From Bacillota bacterium (GTDB lineage Bacteria; Bacillota; Clostridia; Christensenellales; Aristaeellaceae): DNA of 64,000 nucleotides. Each line of letters starts with the position of its first letter. Within the stretch, counting starts at the first letter, position 1. This document shows, piece by piece, positions 36,536 through 44,358 of the stretch. The stretch is from contig JAEWSC010000012.1 of NCBI GenBank assembly GCA_023398575.1, positions 13,594 through 77,593 of the forward strand, in the 5' to 3' direction. The translations under genes and the position numbers were made by a program. Below the pieces are notes generated by a model, which saw nothing but the letters and a program-made list of their open reading frames with translations, searched no databases and was not told the DNA's origin.

Positions 36536-36586
36536 ATGCTCCGAGTGGCAAAAAGCCACCAGAGAAAGGGATGGTACTCCTTATGA
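36536..36586 (+). CDS. Short leader ORF coupled to the downstream secreted protein
   Basis: A 16-codon ORF (MLRVAKSHQRKGWYSL) has an excellent RBS (GGGGAGG, 7 bp before the ATG). Its stop TGA overlaps the start ATG of the next gene (ATGA). The next gene has only a weak, distant AAAGGG of its own, so its translation probably depends on this leader. A GTGGC/GCCAC hairpin lies inside the ORF. The peptide itself may have no function. Confidence 0.55.
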   Translation: MLRVAKSHQRKGWYSL

Positions 36587-37122
36587 AGAAACTGATTTCC
36601 CTCATGATCTCCTTGGTTATTTGCATGTTCTCCATCAGCGCATTGTGTGAAACCGCACAAGAAAGCACAGAGCCGACCATTATCAATGTTGAGGCTGCTT
36701 ATGAAGGTGCCGAACTGAAGATTGAGGCCGCCGGCATAGGCATACTGGTTCCGGTGGATTGGACGGCCGCCGAAGTCACGGAAGACCAGGCAGCTCAGGG
36801 ATTAGTATATCAATGCGTCAGCCCTGATGGCACTGTGACAATGCAAATTCTGTGTGCTCAAACAGAAGGTCAGACAATGGATACCACTTACGAAACGCTG
36901 GCTGCTGCCCAAGGAATTGCTGATCTTACGAAAGTTATTATCAACGAAATAGGCTACATTGGCTATTCAGTTGTCGAAAGTAATTCCGCCTGCATGGTAA
37001 CAGAAATTCAAGATGGAATGTTCTTATCTTTCATTTTTATTCCCATGGATACTGCTGCCGCGGAGGCGTTGGGAACGCTTCCGTTTGAAGTAGCAAGCTC
37101 TCTTCATCTGCTTGAGCAATAA
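36583..37122 (+). CDS. Secreted protein of unknown function
   Basis: 179 residues, unrecognised. The signal peptide KKLISLMISLVICMFSISAL ends near SALCE-T. The mature part is small, acidic and Ala-rich, and resembles lipocalin- or PsbP-like stress proteins in having a repeated pattern (GIGILVPVDWTAAEVTEDQAAQGL, QCVSPDGTVTMQI), which suggests a small beta-rich fold; this is a weak inference. The start ATG 36583 overlaps the stop of a 16-codon leader ORF. It follows the MalT-like regulator gene by 114 bp in the same direction. A strong terminator follows. Confidence 0.7.
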   Translation: MKKLISLMISLVICMFSISALCETAQESTEPTIINVEAAYEGAELKIEAAGIGILVPVDWTAAEVTEDQAAQGLVYQCVSPDGTVTMQILCAQTEGQTMDTTYETLAAAQGIADLTKVIINEIGYIGYSVVESNSACMVTEIQDGMFLSFIFIPMDTAAAEALGTLPFEVASSLHLLEQ

Positions 37123-37223
37123 GCAGATGTCTTTATGAGTCTGTGAACATATGCGGCTGAAATAAAGAGAAAATTGGAAGTGTATTCTATACGCTTGGAA
37201 ATATTTCATGTCAAGTAGCCAAT

Positions 37224-37266
37224 AGAGCTTGGTATCTGTGTTGAACAGATGCCAAGCTCTTCGTTC
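37224..37266 (+). terminator. Terminator after the secreted protein gene
   Basis: A 15-bp stem (37224-37238 with 37246-37260, one G-T pair) and a T-rich tail (TCGTTCTT). Confidence 0.75.
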
Positions 37267-37312
37267 TTAGAATCAAATAGGGGGTTACTTCACAGCGCTG
37301 GATAATTGATGC

Positions 37313-37741
37313 TCATAGACTGCTTAACGACTCGAACAGCGCCCCTTCTATACCGACTATTTCATCAAGGGGTATCGTTGTCCCATCGGTCATAATAATC
37401 ATCCGTTTGTATGTATCGATCCTTTTTACTGTGCTGTTAGTAGTAGCGTAAGACCCACCGCTTTTCATCGTATCTGGCTGAAAGTAGGTAACTGCGATTT
37501 CTGGCTGCTCTGCAATTCGCTCCGCAATCATTTGCAACCTATCGTTTAAAGCACTTGTTGAGCATTCATCCATTTCCACTCGCTCATCAGTCAGCCTCGC
37601 GGTTTCTTTGATGGCGGCGTCATAGCCGGTCAATGCTGCAAAGGGAGAAAATTGAGATGCACGATCAATCGCCGTCATATGAGGACGCATGATAGAAGAA
37701 TGGCGCGGCTGATTTATTATGTCGTCATGTTCGTTTTTCAT
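37313..37741 (-). CDS. YolD-like protein
   Basis: 142 residues. YolD-like proteins accompany UmuC-type polymerases in Firmicutes and are thought to act in place of UmuD. Visible features are the N-terminal RHSSIMRPHMTAIDRASQFSPFAALTGYDAAI (ends given), the family hallmark 'RA.qFsPFaAL.Gy', and the C-terminal strand region VKRIDTYKRMIIMTDGTTIPLDEIVGIEG. Its start overlaps the umuC stop by 4 bp, so the two are translationally coupled. Confidence 0.88.
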   Translation of the reverse strand: MKNEHDDIINQPRHSSIMRPHMTAIDRASQFSPFAALTGYDAAIKETARLTDERVEMDECSTSALNDRLQMIAERIAEQPEIAVTYFQPDTMKSGGSYATTNSTVKRIDTYKRMIIMTDGTTIPLDEIVGIEGALFESLSSL

Positions 37742-39261
37742 GCCTTGTGCCCTCCAATCTGTCTGTTTCGATCGACGGTGGTCGCGCCATCCTGCAAATT
37801 CATGCCCTTTAGAATAGCGTTTTTTCCGTGCCTCTTCTTGATTGACAGCATTGTCACCTGCATCCGCTTTTCACGTGTCAGGGCGGCTTCCTCGGCTTCT
37901 TTCAGCGCTTGGACAGCCGAGTAATCAGTAAACAGATCAAGTTGCTCAATGGTGTCTTTCTTTTGTGCGATTGCTTCATCAACAACGTGATTCGCTGTGA
38001 TGTTGATCCGCCTGACCAGAAGATTTTTGTCAACGATGCGCTCAAACAGCTCTGTGACGGCATCTAGGAGCAGCTTTGTAGAGGAGGTCTGCCTGTTAAG
38101 GTTCACCGAACCATGTGCCGATTTCGGAACGGCGCGACCATAGCCATCAGTTGTGATTGCTCCGTGATAGGTTTTCTTTATCATCGGATCAGCCAGACTT
38201 TCAATATCATATCCAACCGCCAAAACAAGCTGATCTGTCACGACTTTTTTATCGACCAGATCGAGCGCCAGTAGATCGGTCATTTCGCGCGCGATCAATT
38301 TTGCTCTGTCAAAGGTATAAGCGCTGTGCAACACCTGTCCCGATCCAATGCTGTTTGAACTTGGCTTGTATGCCTTAATGTTGGCCATTGTGCAGGGCTC
38401 CCAGCCCCACGCATGGTCGATTAGCAGCTCGGCATTGATGCCAAAAAGCTTGTACAGCAAATCCTCGTTGTGAAAATCGACAGGTTTTCCGAGGGAGCAG
38501 CGTGCGATATCGCCCATCGTAAAAAGGCCGTGTTCCTCCAGTTTTTTCGCATACCCTCTGCCGACGCGCCAGAAGTCTGTCAGAGGCCGGTGTGACCATA
38601 GCAAGCGACGGTAGCTCATTTCGTCGAGTTCAGCAATCCGTAAGCCGTTGGCGTCAGGCGAGATATGCTTTGCCTGGATGTCCATTGCGACCTTGCTGAG
38701 GTACAGGTTCGTGCCGATGCCCGCCGCCGCTGTGATACCAACCGTTTTGAGCACATCCTGAATCATTTCCGATGCAAGCTCACGGGCCGTGAGGCTGTAG
38801 GTCTTCAGGTAAGCGGTGGCGTCTATAAATACCTCATCGATTGAATAGACGTGAATATCTTCTGGTGCGATATACTTCAAGTAAACGTTATAGATGCGCG
38901 TACTATACGCTATATACAGAGCCATTCGTGGCGGCGCAACGATGTAGTCAAGAGAGAGAGCTGGCATAAACTTCAAATCATTATCGTTGAAGGAAGCGCC
39001 GGAAAAGGTATGTCCCGGTGCTTTGCGCCGCCGCTCCGCGTTTACCTCCCCGACTTTTTGAACGACCTCAAATAGCCTTGACCTGCCGGAGATGCCATAC
39101 GCTTTGAGAGACGGGGTGACGGCAAGGCAGATGGTCTTTTCAGTGCGGCTGGCGTCAGCGACGACAAGGTTGGTGGTCAGCGGATCAAGCTGCCGCTCGA
39201 TGCATTCCACCGAGGCATAGAAGGATTTCAGATCAATGGCGATATATACTCTGTCGTTCAT
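37738..39261 (-). CDS. Y-family DNA polymerase, UmuC/UvrX-like
   Basis: 507 residues. A translesion polymerase of the ImpB/MucB/SamB family. The palm motifs YIAIDLKSFYASVE (first catalytic Asp) and YSIDEVFID (second acidic pair) are intact. Little-finger and helix-hairpin-helix regions follow (ITAAAGIGTNLYLSKVAMDI, FWRVGRGYAKKLEEHGLFTMGDIA). The C-terminal end may carry a clamp-binding peptide (DTIEQLDLFTDY, QLDLF). Control by LexA is supported by a box at the start point of its promoter. RBS GGAG is 6 bp before ATG 39261. It lies outside the tRNA-Val island, next to its left end. Confidence 0.92.
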   Translation of the reverse strand: MNDRVYIAIDLKSFYASVECIERQLDPLTTNLVVADASRTEKTICLAVTPSLKAYGISGRSRLFEVVQKVGEVNAERRRKAPGHTFSGASFNDNDLKFMPALSLDYIVAPPRMALYIAYSTRIYNVYLKYIAPEDIHVYSIDEVFIDATAYLKTYSLTARELASEMIQDVLKTVGITAAAGIGTNLYLSKVAMDIQAKHISPDANGLRIAELDEMSYRRLLWSHRPLTDFWRVGRGYAKKLEEHGLFTMGDIARCSLGKPVDFHNEDLLYKLFGINAELLIDHAWGWEPCTMANIKAYKPSSNSIGSGQVLHSAYTFDRAKLIAREMTDLLALDLVDKKVVTDQLVLAVGYDIESLADPMIKKTYHGAITTDGYGRAVPKSAHGSVNLNRQTSSTKLLLDAVTELFERIVDKNLLVRRINITANHVVDEAIAQKKDTIEQLDLFTDYSAVQALKEAEEAALTREKRMQVTMLSIKKRHGKNAILKGMNLQDGATTVDRNRQIGGHKA

Positions 39262-39417
39262 GATTTTCTCCGGCCACCTCTATAAAAAATCATTCGCTTG
39301 TCAACTTAAGCCGCATCAGCTACACAGCCCAATGAACTTCTTTTGTAAAGTGGTCGTGGTGAATATGTAATGCTATGCCGTGCTTCCTTAGCCCACTACA
39401 CCGTTTTTTATAAATAG

Positions 39418-39464
39418 GAACATACGTTCTGATAAAGTATAGCCTGTATCGATCTCTCTGTCAA
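39418..39464 (-). promoter_or_regulatory. LexA-controlled promoter of umuC-yolD
   Basis: Minus-strand TTGACA (39464-39459), 17-bp spacer, TATACT (39441-39436). The Gram-positive LexA operator core GAAC-GTAT-GTTC (39429-39418) lies right at the expected start point. The leader to umuC is about 165 nt with no clear ORF. Confidence 0.8.
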
Positions 39465-39576
39465 CAGGGTTGGGTTCGATTTTGTTGGATAGGGCTGAGG
39501 ATGCACACATCGAGGAAAAAGTTCCTGTGCCCACTTTTGTTCCCAAAACATCCACGATATATGCGCCTGCAAAATG

Positions 39577-39602
39577 CAAAAAAACCCTTGAATATTCAAG
39601 GG
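39577..39602 (-). terminator. Displaced original terminator of tRNA-Val
   Basis: CCCTTGAATATTCAAGGG (39585-39602) followed on the minus strand by seven T. It directly follows the displaced tRNA 3' half at 39609-39655, so before insertion it terminated the tRNA-Val gene. Confidence 0.75.
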
Positions 39603-39608
39603 CTTTCA

Positions 39609-39655
39609 TGGTGGGATTAAATGGGCTCGAACCATCGACCTCCACGATGTCAACG
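39609..39655 (-). repeat. Distal att site: copy of the tRNA-Val 3' half
   Basis: 47 bp identical to 61505-61551, covering the tRNA-Val sequence from the end of the anticodon stem to the CCA end. The flanking bases differ beyond both ends. This is the expected duplicate created by integration into a tRNA gene. Confidence 0.95.
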
Positions 39656-39750
39656 ACCATTGCCAGTATTTTCTCGTCTTTTTCCGTGATATTAAGTGTA
39701 TTGCTTCATATGGAATGTATTTTGTAGTGATATTGAGTTTTTTTTGATTC

Positions 39751-39770
39751 GGGGTAAAGAATAGGGGTAA
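39751..39770 (+). repeat. Left arm-type integrase sites (paired GGGGTAA)
   Basis: GGGGTAA at 39751-39757 and 39764-39770, in direct orientation 13 bp apart. A matching pair lies inside the right end. Confidence 0.6.
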
Positions 39771-39820
39771 ATCAAATATATTGGCTCTGCATAAAGATGA
39801 ATAGTATGTTTGAGCCAATC

Positions 39821-40837
39821 TTAATCAGGATACTGATAATCAATACCATTTTCCATAGCCCATGTTTCAGCATATGAATCACTAACCACAGTAAGTATGA
39901 TGCCTTCGTCGAACACATCATCGCCTATGTATTCAAGCCTTTCAGGTAACATGATAGAAGTGAGGTTTTCGCAAAGGGAAAATGCCCAATCACCAATTGA
40001 CTCAAGTTCTTCCGGCAACATGATAGATGTGAGCTTTTCGCTACCGAAAAACGCATCATCGCCGATGGACTTAATTCCAGCAGGAACAGTGTAAGTTTTA
40101 CTTTTCCTACCAATCGGATAGGCTATTAGTTTTTCTTCGACTATGTTGAAGAGTACGCCATCAATTTGGGTAAACACAGGATTATTCGGTGCCACAGAAA
40201 TTTTTGATAAGCTTTCACAGTTCGCAAATGGATTACTTCCAATTGTTTCGATGCTATTAGGCAACGTAACCTTAGTAAGCTTCCTGCAGTTGTCAAAAGC
40301 ATAGTCACTAATTGTCTCAAGTCCTTCTGGCAATGTTATGGAGGTGAGGTTATCGCAACGTAAAAATGCATGCTTACCAATGGATTTTATCTCGGCGGGA
40401 ACAGAGTAGGACTTCCCTTTTTTCTTGACAGGATAGGCTATTAGTGTTTTATCAGTTTTGTTGAAAAGTACACCATCGATTTGGGTAAACACGGGATTAT
40501 CTGGTGCTACTAAAATCTCTGCCAAGCTTTCACAAACGCCAAATGAATCGCTATCTATTATTTCAACACTATCTGGCAGTGTTACTGTGGTGAGGTTATA
40601 GCCATTTTCAAACGCATGATAGCCAATGGTCTTCACCGGATAACCTTCTATCGAGGATGGAACAGTTAAACTTTCTTCCTGACCAAAATATTCGACAATA
40701 GTCGCCACATTACTGCTATCCAGCGTATAGTGATAATCTCCTGAACGTTCCGGTATAACCAGTTTTGTACTCTCGCCGCTCGCAGGCAGCATCGGTGCCA
40801 TCATAAGGCAAAGCAAGATGCAAAGCATTTTCTTCAT
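39821..40837 (-). CDS. Secreted leucine-rich-repeat protein (BspA-like, LRR_5)
   Basis: 338 residues. A signal peptide (KKMLCILLCLMMAPMLPASG) is followed by six or more LRR_5 units of the form 'IxxxAFxxCxxLTSITLPexlexIG' (for example IGKHAFLRCDNLTSITLP and IGDWAFSLCENLTSIMLP). Two inserted segments repeat the phrase PVFTQIDGVLFN plus LIAYP, showing internal duplication. Such proteins bind host or cell-surface ligands in gut Clostridia and Bacteroides. There is no anchor motif, so it is probably released. It may be cotranscribed with the gene upstream (74 bp). It is unusual cargo for a defence island. Confidence 0.85.
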   Translation of the reverse strand: MKKMLCILLCLMMAPMLPASGESTKLVIPERSGDYHYTLDSSNVATIVEYFGQEESLTVPSSIEGYPVKTIGYHAFENGYNLTTVTLPDSVEIIDSDSFGVCESLAEILVAPDNPVFTQIDGVLFNKTDKTLIAYPVKKKGKSYSVPAEIKSIGKHAFLRCDNLTSITLPEGLETISDYAFDNCRKLTKVTLPNSIETIGSNPFANCESLSKISVAPNNPVFTQIDGVLFNIVEEKLIAYPIGRKSKTYTVPAGIKSIGDDAFFGSEKLTSIMLPEELESIGDWAFSLCENLTSIMLPERLEYIGDDVFDEGIILTVVSDSYAETWAMENGIDYQYPD

Positions 40838-40911
40838 GGTTGACTCTCCAATTACATTTTTTATATCTACTGGTGTGGATGAATACCTGACTTCTATACA
40901 AGGAGTTTTAT

Positions 40912-41484
40912 CTAAACCTCTGATTTATTGCTAAAGCGACTTACCCCAATTTGCTTAATGCGGCTGATTTCTTCGGCAAACCACTTTATTTTTTTCGCTA
41001 AATCAGGTGAATCAAGTTCGCTGATAAGTGCAACTCTGATTTCTTTTCCATTGTCATCAGCATCGACGAGCTTTTTTTGATCAAATTGCTCCATAAAAAG
41101 AGCTTTGCCAATGCCTTTCCGTCCGCCAGAAATTGTCCCACGGTGTGCCAAGAAAACCTTACCAGATACATGACACAAAAATACGCCGCCTACTCTGGGG
41201 TTGTGTTCAAATGGTATATTTATTTCAACAGCTATATCCAAAGATTTTTTTGCCGGAATCTGGATGCCAAACGCATTCCAGTGCCGTTCACAACCTTCAA
41301 CATCATCACTACTTGTGAACCAAAGATCAATTTCGCGGCTATATTGAATATTCTCTTCCCTATTTCCACCTTGAAAGCCAACATCATGTATTAGCTTTTG
41401 TGGCAGCAGTTGACACAGTCGATCAACTAACTTTTTCTGCAAAGTCTCAATCTGAATGGAATCAGTAATCACTTTATATATCAT
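40912..41484 (-). CDS. Protein of unknown function, island cargo
   Basis: 190 residues, unrecognised. It has REIDLWFTSSDDVEGCERHWNAFG, EINIPFEHNPRVGGVFL and a basic-glycine stretch RGTISGGRKGIGKALF. The RGTISGGRKGIGK stretch looks like a loop that binds nucleotide or nucleic acid, but it does not fit a P-loop. There is no signal peptide. The start is ATG 41484 rather than 41490, which sits too close to GTGAGG. It has its own promoter (TTGACA-17-TAAAGT) and diverges from the PD-(D/E)XK nuclease gene. A defence role is possible by position only. Confidence 0.6.
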   Translation of the reverse strand: MIYKVITDSIQIETLQKKLVDRLCQLLPQKLIHDVGFQGGNREENIQYSREIDLWFTSSDDVEGCERHWNAFGIQIPAKKSLDIAVEINIPFEHNPRVGGVFLCHVSGKVFLAHRGTISGGRKGIGKALFMEQFDQKKLVDADDNGKEIRVALISELDSPDLAKKIKWFAEEISRIKQIGVSRFSNKSEV

Positions 41485-41514
41485 GACCATGACCTCACTG
41501 TATTTGATAGTATT

Positions 41515-41543
41515 ACTTTACATCAACGAACAAGATATGTCAA
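41515..41543 (-). promoter_or_regulatory. Promoter of the unknown cargo gene and LRR gene
   Basis: Minus-strand TTGACA (41543-41538), 17 bp, TAAAGT (41520-41515). Confidence 0.65.
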
Positions 41544-41606
41544 ATAATAACATGGATATTATGTCTTGGATGTGAAATTGTGTCTCTTTTTCCTCTTTAT
41601 TATCGC

Positions 41607-41624
41607 TATAATGGGTGGTATAAT
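41607..41624 (+). promoter_or_regulatory. Tandem -10 elements upstream of the nuclease gene
   Basis: TATAAT at 41607-41612 and at 41619-41624, the second with an extended TGG. -35 boxes are weak. Confidence 0.45.
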
Positions 41625-41707
41625 GTGGTAAACCGTTGAATGTGCATATTCAATGAAACTAAGTCATGATGAATCAAAGACAATACACTTGAAAGAAGGA
41701 TAATGAT

Positions 41708-42775
41708 ATGGCAATCGCACAAGCAGTATGGTCTCTCACTGATAAGAAGCAACTCGCAATTTCAAAATTGCAAAACGAGCAAGAATTAGAAAACATAATA
41801 TCTGAAAACATAGGCGTGCTTAACGATGAGTGGATAGTTATTGGTCGTCAAGTACGAACAATTGCAGGCGGCTATATCGATTTATTATGTATGGATCGAA
41901 ATGAGGATACCATTGTCGTAGAACTGAAAAGGGACTTGACACCCAGAGAAGTTACTGCTCAAATAATAGATTATGCTTCTTGTGTTGCAGAATTAAGAGC
42001 AGAGGATTTGGCTCAATTATACCTTGATTATTCACAAGGGAAGTCAACACTTAATGATGCATACAATAGAAAATTCGGAACAAATATCGATGAAGAAACA
42101 ATAAATACAAATGTTAAGATGGTTGTTGTCGCAGCAGAAATGGATGCGAGTACTGAAAGAATCATTAACTATCTTGCAAAATTCCATGTAGATATTAACA
42201 TATTATTTTTCTCCGTATATGAACACGCAGGACAACGCTACTTGGGAAGGGCATGGTTTAGAGAAGAATCATCAGCTGTAACTCAAGTGTCTGAAAAGAG
42301 TAGAGAATGGAATCAGGAGTTTTATGTATCATTTGGCCAGTATAAGGATTGGCGTCAATGGAAGGATGCTTTAAAATATGGATTTATATCTGCTGGAGGA
42401 GGTCAATGGTATACGAAGACTTTAGGGATGTTAAACCCTGGAGATAGGGTTTGGGTCAATATCCCACAGATTGGCTATGTAGGTGTTGGTGAGGTTACAT
42501 CTCAGCCAGTTGCTGTAATAAAAGCTGTCATTGTCTATGATGGACAAGAGACAGAGTTCTTAAAATTGAAACTTTCTGGTAAGTATTTTGACCCCGCTAT
42601 TGAAGAAGACAAGATCGAGCAAATTGTTCAAGTAAAATGGCTAAAGGCAGTCCCGGAAAGTTTGGCTGTAAAGGAGCTTGGTTTTTTTGGAAACCAGAAT
42701 ACGGTATGTAGACCAACATCAGAAAAGTGGGAGTTTACGATTCGCCGTCTCAAAGAAGTATGGAAAATCGAATAG
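41708..42775 (+). CDS. PD-(D/E)XK nuclease with C-terminal PUA/EVE-like domain
   Basis: 355 residues. The N-terminal half is a DUF91/NucS-like nuclease: GGYIDLLCMDRNEDTIVVELKRD supplies the Asp and the E-x-K (about residues 59 and 74-76), followed by VTAQIIDYASCV. The C-terminal third (WRQWKDALKYGFISAGGGQWYT, LNPGDRVWVNIPQIGYVGVGEVT) resembles PUA-like folds such as EVE that read modified bases. The combination suggests a nuclease that cuts modified or foreign DNA. RBS AGAAGGA. It is followed by a terminator, so it is a stand-alone unit. The function is inferred. Confidence 0.7.
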   Translation: MAIAQAVWSLTDKKQLAISKLQNEQELENIISENIGVLNDEWIVIGRQVRTIAGGYIDLLCMDRNEDTIVVELKRDLTPREVTAQIIDYASCVAELRAEDLAQLYLDYSQGKSTLNDAYNRKFGTNIDEETINTNVKMVVVAAEMDASTERIINYLAKFHVDINILFFSVYEHAGQRYLGRAWFREESSAVTQVSEKSREWNQEFYVSFGQYKDWRQWKDALKYGFISAGGGQWYTKTLGMLNPGDRVWVNIPQIGYVGVGEVTSQPVAVIKAVIVYDGQETEFLKLKLSGKYFDPAIEEDKIEQIVQVKWLKAVPESLAVKELGFFGNQNTVCRPTSEKWEFTIRRLKEVWKIE

Positions 42776-42812
42776 ATTACCCAAAAAATATACGAGATAA
42801 AAAATCCAAAGA

Positions 42813-42847
42813 CGTGCCCTTAAGCAATTAGGGGCACGCTCTTTTTG
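42813..42847 (+). terminator. Terminator after the PD-(D/E)XK gene
   Basis: CGTGCCC pairs with GGGCACG (42813-42819 with 42832-42838), followed by CTCTTTTTG. Confidence 0.8.
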
Positions 42848-42853
42848 TAACTA

Positions 42854-42882
42854 TTGGATACGGAGTGGGTATATGGTATAAT
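42854..42882 (+). promoter_or_regulatory. Promoter of the type I RM operon
   Basis: TTGGAT (42854-42859), 17-bp spacer, extended -10 TGG-TATAAT (42877-42882). Confidence 0.7.
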
Positions 42883-42912
42883 ATTCGACAGAATGCGCTT
42901 GGAGGATGAATT

Positions 42913-44358
42913 ATGCTTGTGGGTGAACTGCGGAACAAGATTGACCGTATTTGGGAAATGTTTTGGACAGGAGGAATCACAAATCCCTTATCGGTGATTG
43001 AGCAGATCACTTACTTGATGTTTATCAAGGGGCTGGATGCAACAGAGGAAATCCGCGAGAAGGAAGCACAGCTTTTAGAAATGCCCTATGAGCCTTTGTT
43101 CCCGATGGATAAGCCGGAGATGCGGTTCAGCACTTTTAAGAACCTGTCTGCCGATAAGATGTTTATCATTGTGGGGCAGCAGGTATTCCCTTTTATCAAG
43201 GAATTGGGCAGCAAGGCAGCATTTGCCGCATTTATGAATGATGCGTTGTTCTTGTTCCCAACGGCTCAGTTATTGCAGCGTGTAGTCACCGCTATTGACG
43301 AGTTCCCCTTGCAGGACAAGGATGCCATGGGTGATTTGTACGAGTACATGCTTGGAAAGCTCAGTCAGGCAGGCCAGAATGGACAGTTCAGAACACCCAG
43401 ACATATCATCAAGATGATGGTGGAACTAACCGCTCCCGGTGAGGATGAAGTAATTTGTGATCCCGCCATGGGTACAGCAGGCTTTTTGGTGGCGGCGGCG
43501 GAGTATATACGCAACCACCACAAGGTGTTGTTCTTTCGGCCTGAAAAGGCAAAGCACTTTCACGCAGGCACTTTTCATGGCTTTGATATGGATAGAACCA
43601 TGCTGCGCATCGGTGCCATGAACATGATGCTGCACAATGTGGATACGCCACTGATTGAATACCGTGATTCCCTCAGTGAGCAGAATGTGGAAAAGGGCAT
43701 GTATTCCCTGATCATTGCCAATCCGCCGTTTAAAGGATCGCTGGATTATGACAGTGTTTCGGCAGACTTATTGCAGGTTACTCGTACCAAGAAAACCGAG
43801 CTTTTGTTTCTTGCGCTGTTCCTGCGGATGCTAAAGGTTGGCGGACGCTGTGCTTGTATCGTGCCGGATGGTGTGCTATTTGGTTCTTCCAACGCGCACA
43901 AAGCGCTTCGGCAGGAGTTGGTGGAAAAGCACCGATTGCAGGCGGTGATAAGCATGCCCAGCGGCGTTTTCAAGCCCTATGCGGGCGTTTCTACTGCTGT
44001 GCTGTTATTCACCAAGACAGGTGTTGGAGGCACAGAGGATGTATGGTTTTACGACATGCAGGCCGATGGATACAGCTTGGATGACAAGCGTACGCTAATA
44101 GGTGAGAATGATATACCGGACATTATCGAAAGATTCCACAACTTGGATGCGGAAAAGGATAGGCAGCGCACGGATAAGTCTTTCCTTGTGCGCAAGAGTG
44201 AGATCGTTGGAAACGAATTCGACTTATCCATCAATAAATACAAAAAGACAGAGTTTAAAGCGGAACAATACCCTGCCCCCAAGAAAATCCTGGCCGAGAT
44301 CAATGCGCTGGAAGCGGAGATTTTGAAGGGCTTGGATGAACTGGAGGACATGGTATGA
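42913..44358 (+). CDS. hsdM: Type I restriction-modification methyltransferase subunit
   Basis: 481 residues. An N6-adenine methyltransferase that, with HsdS, modifies the target and, with HsdR, forms the restriction enzyme. The N-terminal HsdM helical domain (IDRIWEMFWTGGITNPLSVIEQITYLMFIKGLD, ends given) precedes the catalytic domain: AdoMet motif I CDPAMGTAGFLVAAA, catalytic motif IV NPPF (IIANPPFKGS), and GVFKPYAGVSTAVLLF. GGAGG lies 7 bp before the ATG. The last codons overlap the hsdS start by 4 bp. It appears intact. Confidence 0.96.
   Translation: MLVGELRNKIDRIWEMFWTGGITNPLSVIEQITYLMFIKGLDATEEIREKEAQLLEMPYEPLFPMDKPEMRFSTFKNLSADKMFIIVGQQVFPFIKELGSKAAFAAFMNDALFLFPTAQLLQRVVTAIDEFPLQDKDAMGDLYEYMLGKLSQAGQNGQFRTPRHIIKMMVELTAPGEDEVICDPAMGTAGFLVAAAEYIRNHHKVLFFRPEKAKHFHAGTFHGFDMDRTMLRIGAMNMMLHNVDTPLIEYRDSLSEQNVEKGMYSLIIANPPFKGSLDYDSVSADLLQVTRTKKTELLFLALFLRMLKVGGRCACIVPDGVLFGSSNAHKALRQELVEKHRLQAVISMPSGVFKPYAGVSTAVLLFTKTGVGGTEDVWFYDMQADGYSLDDKRTLIGENDIPDIIERFHNLDAEKDRQRTDKSFLVRKSEIVGNEFDLSINKYKKTEFKAEQYPAPKKILAEINALEAEILKGLDELEDMV

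Noticed and set aside
39609..39655. A second tRNA-Val gene
   Set aside because: Only the 3' 47 nt are present; the acceptor 5' strand, D arm and anticodon 5' stem are missing. It is an att copy.
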